Source of the DNA: Oligoflexia bacterium
GTDB lineage: Bacteria; Bdellovibrionota; UBA1018
Direction: 5' to 3'
Length of the DNA: 39,449 nt
Assembly (NCBI GenBank): GCA_903881565.1
Contig: CAIRTR010000220.1
Coordinates: 1 to 39,449 of the forward strand
Shown: positions 6,946 through 14,500 of the stretch, piece by piece
How the letters are laid out: every line of letters begins with the position of its first letter
Numbering within the stretch: the first letter of the stretch is position 1
The notes under the pieces: model-generated
The model's input: the letters and a program-made list of their open reading frames with translations, nothing else
The model's database searches: none
What the model was told of the DNA's origin: nothing
Program-made: the position numbers and the translations under genes

Positions 6946-8022
6946 ATGGATGGATCCCCAAAAGATACTCAAGACGAGACCGAGAACGACGCGCTGATCG
7001 AATCGGCTGAATTGTCCGAAACGAGCGAAGCGCCAGCGGCAGGTGAGTGCTGTCAGCATCAAAAAGCGGGTTGTGAGAAGACCTGTCAAAAAGATTGCGG
7101 CCAGAAAGCCGGTCACTATGATGCGGACGGCCGGTATATTCCGCCTCAGAAGTGCCATAAGTGTTTGAGTTATGTTGCCACGGTCAACGTGGCCGGAAAT
7201 ATTTTTCTCGTTGCGATCAAGGCTTATCTCGGGATTGTCGGGGGATCCAAGGCCCTTTTTGCTGATGCCATTCACTCTTTGGGCGATTTGCTCGCAAGTT
7301 TCATGATGTTTATTGCGCTGAAGGTGGCCGATCGGCCGCAAGGCAAGGACTACCCCTATGGACGCGGTAAAGTCGAATACATTGCGGCTCTTTTGATTGC
7401 CGCATTTTTGGTGGTCTTGGGTGTTTTCATTTTAATCGATGGTATCCGCGATCTGGTCAGTGGCCGCTATGTAGCACCGCACTTTGTGACGGCGTGGGGG
7501 GCGTTGATTTCGATTATCGTCAACGAGATCATGGCGCGCCAGGGGCAATGCGTGGACGTGCGGTTCAATAAACCCTCAGTCGCGGCCGTGGCCTTGGAGA
7601 GTCGAGTCGATACGTATTCTTCTGCAGCGGTTTTGGTAGGGATTATTGGCGCAAAAGTTTCGTTTCCGGTGATCGATTCGATTTTTGCCGTGATCGTGGC
7701 GGTGATTATTTTGAAGTCAGCCGCGGATATGTTGGTTGAATCCGTCACCAAGCTTATGGATGTTTCGATGGATGGCGAGAAGATCGAGACGATTCGAGAA
7801 GTTGTGATGGGGATTCCGGGCGTCTCAGGTGTTGAGCATGTGCGGACTCGGGAGCTGGGTTCGAAAGCCGAAGTCGATGTGATCGTATTTGTGGATAAGA
7901 CACTTAAAGTGGCCCAGTTCGATGAACTTAAAAAGGCCGTATCGCAAGCCGTGCGATCAAAACTTGAATTTGACGGCGAAATCAGTGTGCGACTCAAACC
8001 ATTCTTAGGGGCTGAATCATGA
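6946..8022 (+). CDS. mamB: MamB/MamM-type cation diffusion facilitator with Cys-rich N terminus
   Basis: A 358-residue CDF transporter, which would move divalent iron into the magnetosome lumen in exchange for protons. Residues 1-73 are an unusual acidic extension carrying a Cys/His cluster (C35, C36, H38, C43, C47, C51, H57, C70, C73). Six membrane helices follow (about 75-270), then a cytoplasmic metal-sensing domain (about 275-352). Ligand positions in helix 2 are H110 and D114 (ADAIHSLGD) and in helix 5 E218 and D222 (ESRVD), so the transport site looks intact. It overlaps the next gene by four bases. Whether it is the MamB or the MamM orthologue cannot be settled without a tree. Confidence 0.82.
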   Translation: MDGSPKDTQDETENDALIESAELSETSEAPAAGECCQHQKAGCEKTCQKDCGQKAGHYDADGRYIPPQKCHKCLSYVATVNVAGNIFLVAIKAYLGIVGGSKALFADAIHSLGDLLASFMMFIALKVADRPQGKDYPYGRGKVEYIAALLIAAFLVVLGVFILIDGIRDLVSGRYVAPHFVTAWGALISIIVNEIMARQGQCVDVRFNKPSVAAVALESRVDTYSSAAVLVGIIGAKVSFPVIDSIFAVIVAVIILKSAADMLVESVTKLMDVSMDGEKIETIREVVMGIPGVSGVEHVRTRELGSKAEVDVIVFVDKTLKVAQFDELKKAVSQAVRSKLEFDGEISVRLKPFLGAES

Positions 8023-9287
8023 GCAAAGACCTGAATAAAAAGTTTTGTCAGCAGGAGCTGCGACCGCTGTTGGTAACCCTGGTCGCAGTGGTTCTTCTCA
8101 CCGTGGGGTGGATCACCTACCACGAGATTCAAATGAAGCGAGACCCGGCCTATGCGGCCCGGTATCATCGGGCGCTTCATCATCCGAAAACGAAGGAGGC
8201 GGGCGCGCAAGTGGCCGTGGGAACTCCCGTTGCCGTGCAAGGCCAAGTGGTGGCGGCAGCCAATGGGGGAATTCCTCCGATTAAATTAAGTGATGTCGTA
8301 ACCCATCCAAACTTCGGACAAGACTGCGCCAAATGTCACCAGGTGATCGGGCCCAAGAGTCGCGCGCCGATTGAGGGGGGGACGATTCCGATTACGGCGA
8401 ATATGCCCCATCCTTATTGGGGACCTTGCAATGTGTGCCATAAGGTCGTTGATGCCGCAGGAAAACCCGTTGCACTGAAGACAATTGATCCCCGAAGTAT
8501 TTTCGGCCTGGAGTTAATTGAAGCAGATGCGACTTTGACCACGAAACTGAATCTTCCCGATAAAAAGGGTCCGATCATCACCAAAGTGCTTCCCGGAAGT
8601 TTAGCCGAAGATCTCGGAATGCAAAATGGTGACATGTTCTTCACCGTGGATAATCGCAAAGTGGAAACGATTGCCGAGCTTGAGCGCGCACTGGGCGCAT
8701 TTGCGGCAGGCGATGTGGTTCGCCTGAGTGTATGGCGCGAGCGGCGCGAGAAGATCTTTAGATTGGCAATCCCTGATATCGCAGCCCAAGCGGCTGAAGG
8801 CGTTCCCAATGGCGCGCTGCCTGGCCAGCCCATCGCTGCGATGACCGTTGCCCAAGTGGATCCTAATACGGCAGTGGCGGATCCGACGCCGGATTCAACA
8901 ATCGTTGCAATCGCGGCGGTCGGCAAAGATGTGAATGCGGTTGTGGCTAATGATCTGGGAACTTCACCTTATTTTGTGATCGTGGATCTCAAGCGCAATT
9001 CGTACAAAGTCGTGCAGAATGCGGGTGGAACCGGACCTCAAGTGGTTCAGGATTTGATGGATATGGGGGTTGAAGCAGTCATTTGCGGCTATATCGGGCA
9101 AGGGGCCGCGGCCAGTCTCACCTCCTTGGGGATCAAAATGTATCCAGGCGTGAGCGGCGATGTGAAGGGTGCCATAGGTGCTTTCAAGCAAGGAACCTTG
9201 AGGGAAGCAACGACGAGTAATGCTCAAGGCGGGCTGGGTACCGCTCCTATTGCTCCCGTCGGTCCCGGGAGAAGGAGAACACTTTGA
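8019..9287 (+). CDS. MamP/MamE-type magnetochrome-PDZ protein with NifX-like C terminus
   Basis: A 422-residue protein. One N-terminal membrane anchor (about 14-33) is followed by a magnetochrome domain with two heme-c sites, CAKCH (103-107) and CNVCH (137-141), the second preceded by the typical PHPYWGPC. A PDZ domain spans about 165-250. The C-terminal domain (about 295-395) has the pattern of the NifX/NafY/NifB-C dinitrogenase iron-molybdenum cofactor family (SPYFVIVDL, then VEAVICGYIGQGA and GIKMYPG). Magnetochrome occurs essentially only in magnetosome proteins (MamP, MamE, MamT, MamX), where it handles iron redox. The fused NifX-like domain could bind iron or an Fe-S cluster. It is coupled by four-base overlaps to both neighbours. 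Confidence 0.82.
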   Translation: MSKDLNKKFCQQELRPLLVTLVAVVLLTVGWITYHEIQMKRDPAYAARYHRALHHPKTKEAGAQVAVGTPVAVQGQVVAAANGGIPPIKLSDVVTHPNFGQDCAKCHQVIGPKSRAPIEGGTIPITANMPHPYWGPCNVCHKVVDAAGKPVALKTIDPRSIFGLELIEADATLTTKLNLPDKKGPIITKVLPGSLAEDLGMQNGDMFFTVDNRKVETIAELERALGAFAAGDVVRLSVWRERREKIFRLAIPDIAAQAAEGVPNGALPGQPIAAMTVAQVDPNTAVADPTPDSTIVAIAAVGKDVNAVVANDLGTSPYFVIVDLKRNSYKVVQNAGGTGPQVVQDLMDMGVEAVICGYIGQGAAASLTSLGIKMYPGVSGDVKGAIGAFKQGTLREATTSNAQGGLGTAPIAPVGPGRRRTL

Positions 9288-10885
9288 GTAACCAAAACAG
9301 TAATGAATCAAATAGTGTTTGGAAAAATCTCGACGTACGAACCCTTCTGATCGTCACGCTCTCAATCACGGTTGTGATTGGGTCGCTCCTGTATTTTGTC
9401 GATAAGCCCAACGCCAAAAGAAACGAAGAGACTCCGATTCAGATTGCCGCGAATCAGCCTGTCGGTGCGGTCAACGGAGGCCCGATTTGGTTGGGCGCCG
9501 ATGTTGAAGACATCACGCCGGACATGGTGACGAAGCTTGAACTGCATGCCGCTCAAGGCGTGTACGTTCAAAAAGTGCAGCGAGACTCTCCCGCAGAGAT
9601 GGCGGGCCTTAAAAGAGACGATGTGATCACGAGTGTGGACGCGACCAAAATCACGAGCGTTGCAGAATTGGCTGCCTTGCTTGAAGCAAAAAAAGACGGG
9701 GATCGAATCAAGATCAGGGTCATGCGTAACGATGCCAAGCAGTCGCTCAACGTCAAACTGTCCCTAAAGATCACCCAAGACAAAATTAAACAAAAAATGA
9801 CCGCAAAAGTCGTGGCCGCGAACATGGATGCGGACGCCTGGATCGGGATCGATGTGCAGTCTTTGGATACCGTAATGATACGTCAGCTGAAACTTCCGGA
9901 TTCGCGCGGCGTGATTGTCTCGCATGTTTTTCCGGGGGGGCCTGCGGGACAAAGTGGGTTAGTTCGGGGCGACATTATTCGTAATATCGACAAGACTCCG
10001 GTCAATGACCGGATTGCCTTGTCCGAGTTTTTGCTCAATAAGAAACCAGGAGATAGCCTCAAGCTTGACGTTTATCGAAACGGCAATGCACTCGAAGTGC
10101 TCGTAACGGCGTCGAGTATGCCGGTTGCGGCTGTGGGCGAACCCCCGGCGTTGCCCGGTGCGGACATTGAGGTTGAAGCGAGTTGGTTGGGCCTAACCGT
10201 GGTTCCACTGGATCCTTTAGAAGCTAAAGAATTGGGATTGCCCTCGGGCACGAAGGGTATTGCGGTGGATGGAATTTCGATTGGCCCTGCATTTAATGCG
10301 GGCTTTCAGGCGGGCGACATCATAGTCGCGGTCAACGGAATGCCAACCACGACCTTAAGACAGTTTGCAGAAGCGACCGAAGGTGCCAAGGGTGCGATGG
10401 TTGATGTTTGGCGCGGAGGCCGGCATCGCTTCGTGACGATCGCGACTCCGGGATTGGATCGTCAGGGCAATCAGTTGCCGAATTCTGCGGCGGCCTCTCA
10501 GGTGGCGCAGATGCTGCCCGTGGATAACGGCATGAAATACGTGGCTGTTGCGTCGATGAGCTCCGGAGCTTCGTCTCAGGTGTCTCCCATGTTTTCAAAG
10601 AGTCCTTATTTTCAGATCGTTGATTTAAAATCCAATGCCATCACGACGCTTCTTAATCCAAACACGGATGCCACCGGGATTATTACAGCTAAGTGGCTTT
10701 TGAAGAATCATGTCGACGCGGTGATTGCAGGCCGTATTGGGCCCAGGGCTTTTGATGCCTTGGCGGGAGCAAAAGTTGCGATTTATGCGGGAACCTTTGG
10801 ATCATTAGCAGATGTGGTGCAAGCGTTTCGCGAAGGAAAGTTAAAGCCAAGCGTGGCGGTGTTGGGTTCGGCTGAAAAGAGGTGA
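9284..10885 (+). CDS. Triple-PDZ protein with NifX-like C-terminal domain
   Basis: A 533-residue membrane-anchored protein. One helix (about 20-38) is followed by three PDZ domains (about 68-162, 184-276 and 299-388), each with a recognisable carboxylate-binding region and an AGxxxGD-type core (AGLKRDD, SGLVRGD, AGFQAGD). A C-terminal NifX-like domain follows (about 417-521; SPYFQIVDL, VDAVIAGRIGP). It has neither a protease domain nor CXXCH. Together with the upstream magnetochrome-PDZ gene and the downstream protease gene it appears to hold one part of a divided MamE. PDZ domains would sort or recruit proteins at the magnetosome. The NifX-like domain repeats that of the upstream gene, so the two are probably related by duplication. 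Confidence 0.8.
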   Translation: MSNQNSNESNSVWKNLDVRTLLIVTLSITVVIGSLLYFVDKPNAKRNEETPIQIAANQPVGAVNGGPIWLGADVEDITPDMVTKLELHAAQGVYVQKVQRDSPAEMAGLKRDDVITSVDATKITSVAELAALLEAKKDGDRIKIRVMRNDAKQSLNVKLSLKITQDKIKQKMTAKVVAANMDADAWIGIDVQSLDTVMIRQLKLPDSRGVIVSHVFPGGPAGQSGLVRGDIIRNIDKTPVNDRIALSEFLLNKKPGDSLKLDVYRNGNALEVLVTASSMPVAAVGEPPALPGADIEVEASWLGLTVVPLDPLEAKELGLPSGTKGIAVDGISIGPAFNAGFQAGDIIVAVNGMPTTTLRQFAEATEGAKGAMVDVWRGGRHRFVTIATPGLDRQGNQLPNSAAASQVAQMLPVDNGMKYVAVASMSSGASSQVSPMFSKSPYFQIVDLKSNAITTLLNPNTDATGIITAKWLLKNHVDAVIAGRIGPRAFDALAGAKVAIYAGTFGSLADVVQAFREGKLKPSVAVLGSAEKR

Positions 10886-10889
10886 TCTT

Positions 10890-11627
10890 TTGATTCGTGG
10901 ATGGAGTCGCGCATTTTTGCTGATTTTGAGTTTGTCTTCGCAATTTGGCGCGTCCTCCGTTTATGCGGGGCCGAAAGCCGTGGGGATCAAGACCAAAGAA
11001 GCGGTTGCGGCGATTAGGCCTGCCACGGTCAGTATCAGGGCCCTTCGTGGCAATGGGGGCGCTTTTTATCAAAGTATCGGTTCAGGAGTTTTGGTTTCAG
11101 AGGATGGCTATATTTTGACTAATGATCATGTGGTGGGCGATTCGCAAAGTATTGAGGTAACGGTTTGGAAAGCGAAGGAACAAAAATACATCGGGCGCCT
11201 CGTGCATTCAGATAAGAAACGCGATCTGGCGTTGATTCGAATCAGGCCGCGTAATGGCGAGCGGTTCGCAATGGCCAAGTTTGCCAAGCTTAATGAGCCG
11301 TTGAGAGTACGCACCGGCGATCGGGTTCTCGCGATCGGCAACCCCTTTGGTCTGGGGCACACCGTTACGAGTGGGATCGTGGGGAACACGTCCAGATCGC
11401 TTTCGGTCGGGACATTAAATTATGAAGGCCTGATTCAAACGGATGCGCCGATCAATCAGGGAAACAGCGGGGGACCTTTGGTTAACCTGCGCGGCGAAGT
11501 TGTAGGAATCAATACCGCGATTTTAGCGGTGAATACGGAGAGTGGAGCGTTTTCAGGGCAGGGATTTGCGATTCCAATGGATGTGGCAATGGGCTTTGCG
11601 GCCGAGGTGATGCGTGGCGGGATTTGA
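10890..11627 (+). CDS. mamE: MamE-type trypsin-like (HtrA/Deg) serine protease, no PDZ
   Basis: A 245-residue exported protease of the HtrA family. A signal peptide (residues 1-26, ending VYAGP) precedes a trypsin-like domain with an intact triad: H80 (TNDHVVG), D112 (RDLALI) and S193 (GNSGGP). The PDZ and heme domains of classical MamE are absent and lie in the two genes upstream. MamE processes magnetosome proteins and is required for crystal growth in Magnetospirillum. The start is a TTG at 10890 preceded by AGAGGTGA. The next gene begins 14 bases before this one ends. It would act in the periplasm or magnetosome lumen. Confidence 0.8.
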   Translation: MIRGWSRAFLLILSLSSQFGASSVYAGPKAVGIKTKEAVAAIRPATVSIRALRGNGGAFYQSIGSGVLVSEDGYILTNDHVVGDSQSIEVTVWKAKEQKYIGRLVHSDKKRDLALIRIRPRNGERFAMAKFAKLNEPLRVRTGDRVLAIGNPFGLGHTVTSGIVGNTSRSLSVGTLNYEGLIQTDAPINQGNSGGPLVNLRGEVVGINTAILAVNTESGAFSGQGFAIPMDVAMGFAAEVMRGGI

Positions 11628-12594
11628 TAAGATAAAAGACTTTCGACTTACGAAAGAGAACATCGCGCAATCCGCGACTTGGGTTTTCTTACTCAAGTTT
11701 CTTGTGGTCGCGTTCGTGGCAGGATTTTTCGTAAGAGCGATGTGGCCGGCTAAGCCTGTTCCGCGCTCGAGTGCCCGGATGCCGGTTGTGGTCGGCGAGG
11801 GGGAGCAGCAGCTGGAACCGCAGCTGGAGCCGCAAATGGAACCTCGTATGGAACCGAGGCTGGAACCTCGAATGGAGCCCGCCGTGGAACCCCAAGGTGT
11901 TGCGCTGCAAGTGCCGCAACCCGGTGACGGCGGCGCGATTGACGAAAGCCTGCACCAGGTTGTGAGCCTGGTTCGGCCTGCCGTAATCAAGATTATTGTG
12001 GTGCCTAATCAAAGAACTGGGACCGACCCCAATACCGGCATCAAGATGGGTGATCCCTTCGTGATGAATTCGAATCTGGCCGTGGGCTCCGGCGTGATCA
12101 TCGATTCGAAGGGTTTGTTCATCACCACGAAGCATGTGGTTGGCGATAATAATAATTTGCAGGTGGTTCTCTACCGCGCGGGTCAAAATCAATTTACGGC
12201 GCGCATTGTGGCGCGAGATCCTGATTCACCGCTGGTGATTGGAAAGATTCGTTCTACTGAAAAGTTTCCGTTTGCCCGAATGGCGAATTCTGATCGTCTG
12301 CGCACGGGCGATGTCGTGATGGCAGTCGGTAATCCTTTTTCACTCTCCGGCACGGTCACCTCCGGGATTGTCAGTGGCAAAAAGGATGTGACCGTAAATG
12401 GCCTGCTGGTGCAAGGGGCCATTCAAACCGATGCCACGATTAACGATGGCAATTCGGGCGGGCCGCTCGTGAATGTAGATGGTGAAGTGGTCGGGATCAC
12501 ATTCGCTTCTTATGTGCAGGGCGGGAATTTTACAGGGATTGGTTTTGCGGTTCCCATTAACTTTGCCAAAGAGGCTTGGGGAACGGCTCCTTAA
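11614..12594 (+). CDS. mamO: MamO-like membrane-anchored degenerate serine protease
   Basis: A 326-residue trypsin-like protein. It has an N-terminal helix (about 22-40), a Glu-Pro repeat linker (67-94) and a protease fold (about 110-320). The catalytic His (H174, TTKHVVG) and Ser (S281, GNSGGP) are kept, but where an Asp is expected (family pattern DLAxL) the sequence reads SPLVIGK, with Pro at 206. D202 and D204 lie nearby. Loss of a triad residue fits MamO, a pseudoprotease in Magnetospirillum that promotes mineral nucleation. The start is a GTG with GAGGTGA upstream, overlapping the protease gene by 14 bases. Rescue by D204 cannot be excluded, so inactivity is inferred. Confidence 0.78.
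   Translation: MAGFDKIKDFRLTKENIAQSATWVFLLKFLVVAFVAGFFVRAMWPAKPVPRSSARMPVVVGEGEQQLEPQLEPQMEPRMEPRLEPRMEPAVEPQGVALQVPQPGDGGAIDESLHQVVSLVRPAVIKIIVVPNQRTGTDPNTGIKMGDPFVMNSNLAVGSGVIIDSKGLFITTKHVVGDNNNLQVVLYRAGQNQFTARIVARDPDSPLVIGKIRSTEKFPFARMANSDRLRTGDVVMAVGNPFSLSGTVTSGIVSGKKDVTVNGLLVQGAIQTDATINDGNSGGPLVNVDGEVVGITFASYVQGGNFTGIGFAVPINFAKEAWGTAP
11812..11895 (+). repeat. Glu-Pro tetrapeptide repeat in the MamO-like linker
   Basis: Seven copies of a 12-base unit encode [Leu/Met/Val]-Glu-Pro-[Gln/Arg/Ala] at residues 67-94. The unit is a degenerate tandem repeat in DNA as well as protein, so copy number could vary between strains. It should form a stiff, extended spacer between the membrane anchor and the protease domain. 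Confidence 0.8.
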
Positions 12595-12644
12595 AATTTA
12601 TGGGAAAGTTGTGAGAAATTTGTGAAATATGAGGGAGACAGAGC

Positions 12645-13058
12645 ATGAAACAAGATGAATCAACAACACCGTCGGATTCGCTATTAGCCGTGAAGGGTAA
12701 AACTGGACTGTGGTTGATCGTGGTTTTCGTCGTTACTCTCTTGAGTACCGGGCTTTATGTCACGATCAATGGCTACGATAAGTGGAAAGGCGATATGAAG
12801 GATGCGGCCGTTTACTTGCAGGCCGCGGCCGGCGCACCCGCACCCGCTCCTGCTGGAGCGCCCCAGGCGAATACCGTAGATCGTGTTTTGCAAATTCTTC
12901 AGCCTGTTCCCGTTGCCAAGAAGAACGTCGTTACAAAGCAGGCGGGGCAATATGTCTGTCCGGTCTGTGGTGCAACGGGTTTACCGGATTATGCCGTCAA
13001 TGGCGATCCGGTCTGCCAGGTTTGCCGACATAAAATGGAAGTCATTTATGTCAAATAG
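12645..13058 (+). CDS. Membrane-anchored CXXC protein, mam operon
   Basis: A 137-residue protein with one helix (about 21-40), a Pro/Ala-rich linker (61-75) and a C-terminal knuckle pair, CPVCG (105-109) and CQVCRHKM (124-131), as in zinc-ribbon or rubredoxin-like folds. CQVCRH is not a heme site because the His is one residue too far. The four Cys would hold Zn or Fe on the lumen side. The CPVCG and C..C..KM pattern matches the next gene and the first gene of the operon, so these look like a family. The function is unknown; iron binding or redox is plausible from context. Confidence 0.7.
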   Translation: MKQDESTTPSDSLLAVKGKTGLWLIVVFVVTLLSTGLYVTINGYDKWKGDMKDAAVYLQAAAGAPAPAPAGAPQANTVDRVLQILQPVPVAKKNVVTKQAGQYVCPVCGATGLPDYAVNGDPVCQVCRHKMEVIYVK

Positions 13059-13500
13059 CGGGTCAAATAATGGCCTAGATAATGGGCCAAATAGCGGCTC
13101 CGATAGCACAAAGATCTGGGGCATCTTAGGCCTCATCGGTCTTGTGGTCGTGTTGGCCGTGAGCTTTGTGCTTTCGGGAAGCAAGAGAACCATAAACGCC
13201 GATGATTTGCGAAAAGGGCATCACCCCGTGGATGGCCCCGCTGATGGTAAAGGGGATCCACTAGGGGATCCAAGAGGTGACAAAGTCGCGTTCACGCAAA
13301 ACATCATCCCCCAGCGCTCTGTCGAAGGCTCTGTGGTCTGTGACAAAGATCATACCCACGGCTATCCCGTGTGTGGGAGCTGTAAGAAGATCATGCAACC
13401 CCTTGGTAACGGCTTATTTGTTTGCCCGGAATGTGGAAAAATCGGCCTCCCCATTTGTCCTGTGTGTGGAGAGCTAATGCATTCAGTGGCTAAACCGTGA
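13048..13500 (+). CDS. Membrane-anchored CXXC-rich protein, paralogue of the upstream gene
   Basis: A 150-residue protein. The open frame extends further upstream, but that part lies inside the preceding gene; I chose the ATG at 13048, which follows GGAAG and gives an 11-base overlap. An Asn/Ser/Gly-rich N terminus (2-20) precedes one helix (about 23-43). A linker with repeated Gly-Asp-Pro follows, then seven Cys in a C-terminal region (C98, C109, C112, C126, C129, C137, C140; motifs CGSC, CPECG, CPVCGELM). This looks like two stacked metal knuckles. It resembles the upstream gene and the operon's first gene. Metal binding is inferred; no catalytic motif is seen. Confidence 0.68.
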   Translation: MSNSGSNNGLDNGPNSGSDSTKIWGILGLIGLVVVLAVSFVLSGSKRTINADDLRKGHHPVDGPADGKGDPLGDPRGDKVAFTQNIIPQRSVEGSVVCDKDHTHGYPVCGSCKKIMQPLGNGLFVCPECGKIGLPICPVCGELMHSVAKP

Positions 13501-13531
13501 ACATTTTGGAAGATTAGAGGAGATGACTTAG

Positions 13532-13801
13532 ATGGTAAAAAAAGTTTTCTACATTATCGGCATATTTCTCCTCATTCTTTTTGTCGTGCAGAACTCCTCG
13601 CACGTTCCGGTGGTGTTTCTCACCGGGAAGGCACACTTTAGGAGCATCTTCTTAATCTTCTCGTGTTTTGCCGCCGGATTTTTGTCTGGTTACTATTTTG
13701 TGTTTCGCAAAGAAGAGGTGTTTTTTGAACGGATTCGTCACCTCAAAAAACTCTTGGAAAAAGAGCGACGCAAGAACCAGAAGCGGCCAGAAGTGGAATG
13801 A
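13532..13801 (+). CDS. mamL: MamL-like LapA-type membrane protein
   Basis: An 89-residue protein with two helices (about 4-20 and 36-56). The VVQNSSHVPVVFL segment after the first helix is typical of the LapA (DUF1049) family, and the C-terminal tail is strongly basic (KKLLEKERRKNQK). MamL of Magnetospirillum is a LapA-like two-helix protein with a positively charged tail, needed for membrane invagination. A GAGGAG site precedes the ATG. LapA-like proteins are widespread, so the MamL label depends on the operon. The next gene begins four bases after the stop. Confidence 0.72.
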   Translation: MVKKVFYIIGIFLLILFVVQNSSHVPVVFLTGKAHFRSIFLIFSCFAAGFLSGYYFVFRKEEVFFERIRHLKKLLEKERRKNQKRPEVE

Positions 13802-13804
13802 CGA

Positions 13805-14500
13805 ATGAGTGAGAGCCTTGAGGATCAGGACACAGGTTTTCTCTCTGGGCTGAATGAGAAACTCGCCGCCAGCGTGCGTGGCGTCTACCGCGGGATTTCA
13901 CATGATGAGATTGTTTCAGAAACGCTCACGGTGAGCGCTAAAAATCCCGAGTGGAGTCAGCGCAAGCGGGCTAAGAGTGTGGTCAATACCTGCATCAAGC
14001 AGTGTGGGGGCGCGGGTTTGACCGCCGCCAGTGTTTCGATGATTCCCGGTATTGGCGTGGGCATCGCCTATGGGAGCATCATCCCCGAAGAATTGTATGT
14101 GCTGCGCTCGTTATTTGTCATGGTTCTTCGGATCGGAAACATTTATGGTTTTTCGCCTGAAGCGGTGGGGTTTGAAGTCGCGCTTGCCTTGGTGGGGCGC
14201 GAAGAATTGGCCAATCCTGATCTTGGAAAAACAATGAGGACCTCGCTTGGAACTTCAATGCTGCGAAAAACCGCGACGAAGACGGCGGACCGCATGGTAT
14301 CGAAGGTTTTGGCAGGGAGATTAGTGGCCGGGGTTGAAGAAGGGGTAATTAGACGAACTCTGGTTTCGAGCACTTTGCTCAAGGGGGTCGTCAAACGGCT
14401 CCCGCTACTGGGGCTCGCCATTGGAAGTGGAATGAACATTTACGCGGCCGATAGTGTCGGTCGTCGTGCGATTCGTTATTTTGCGAGGGAAACCGTATGA
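13805..14500 (+). CDS. EcsC-like protein in the mam operon
   Basis: A 231-residue protein whose central part (about 55-115: a Gly/Ala-rich pair of hydrophobic segments, then ELYVLRSLFVMVLRIGNIYGF) resembles the EcsC family, whose role is poorly known. A second hydrophobic segment lies near 195-212. It is not a standard mam gene. It is coupled on both sides: four bases after the mamL-like stop and a four-base overlap with the following CDF. Association with the magnetosome membrane is inferred from position and hydrophobicity. The EcsC assignment is from pattern only. Confidence 0.55.
   Translation: MSESLEDQDTGFLSGLNEKLAASVRGVYRGISHDEIVSETLTVSAKNPEWSQRKRAKSVVNTCIKQCGGAGLTAASVSMIPGIGVGIAYGSIIPEELYVLRSLFVMVLRIGNIYGFSPEAVGFEVALALVGREELANPDLGKTMRTSLGTSMLRKTATKTADRMVSKVLAGRLVAGVEEGVIRRTLVSSTLLKGVVKRLPLLGLAIGSGMNIYAADSVGRRAIRYFARETV

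Noticed and set aside
7467-8246. A 259-codon minus-strand frame across the CDF and magnetochrome genes
   Set aside because: It is opposite two genes with clear domain structure and reads as Ser/Thr/Ile-rich low-information sequence.
12645-13058. CQVCRH as a heme-c site
   Set aside because: The heme motif needs CXXCH; here Arg separates the second Cys and the His, so I treat it as a metal knuckle.
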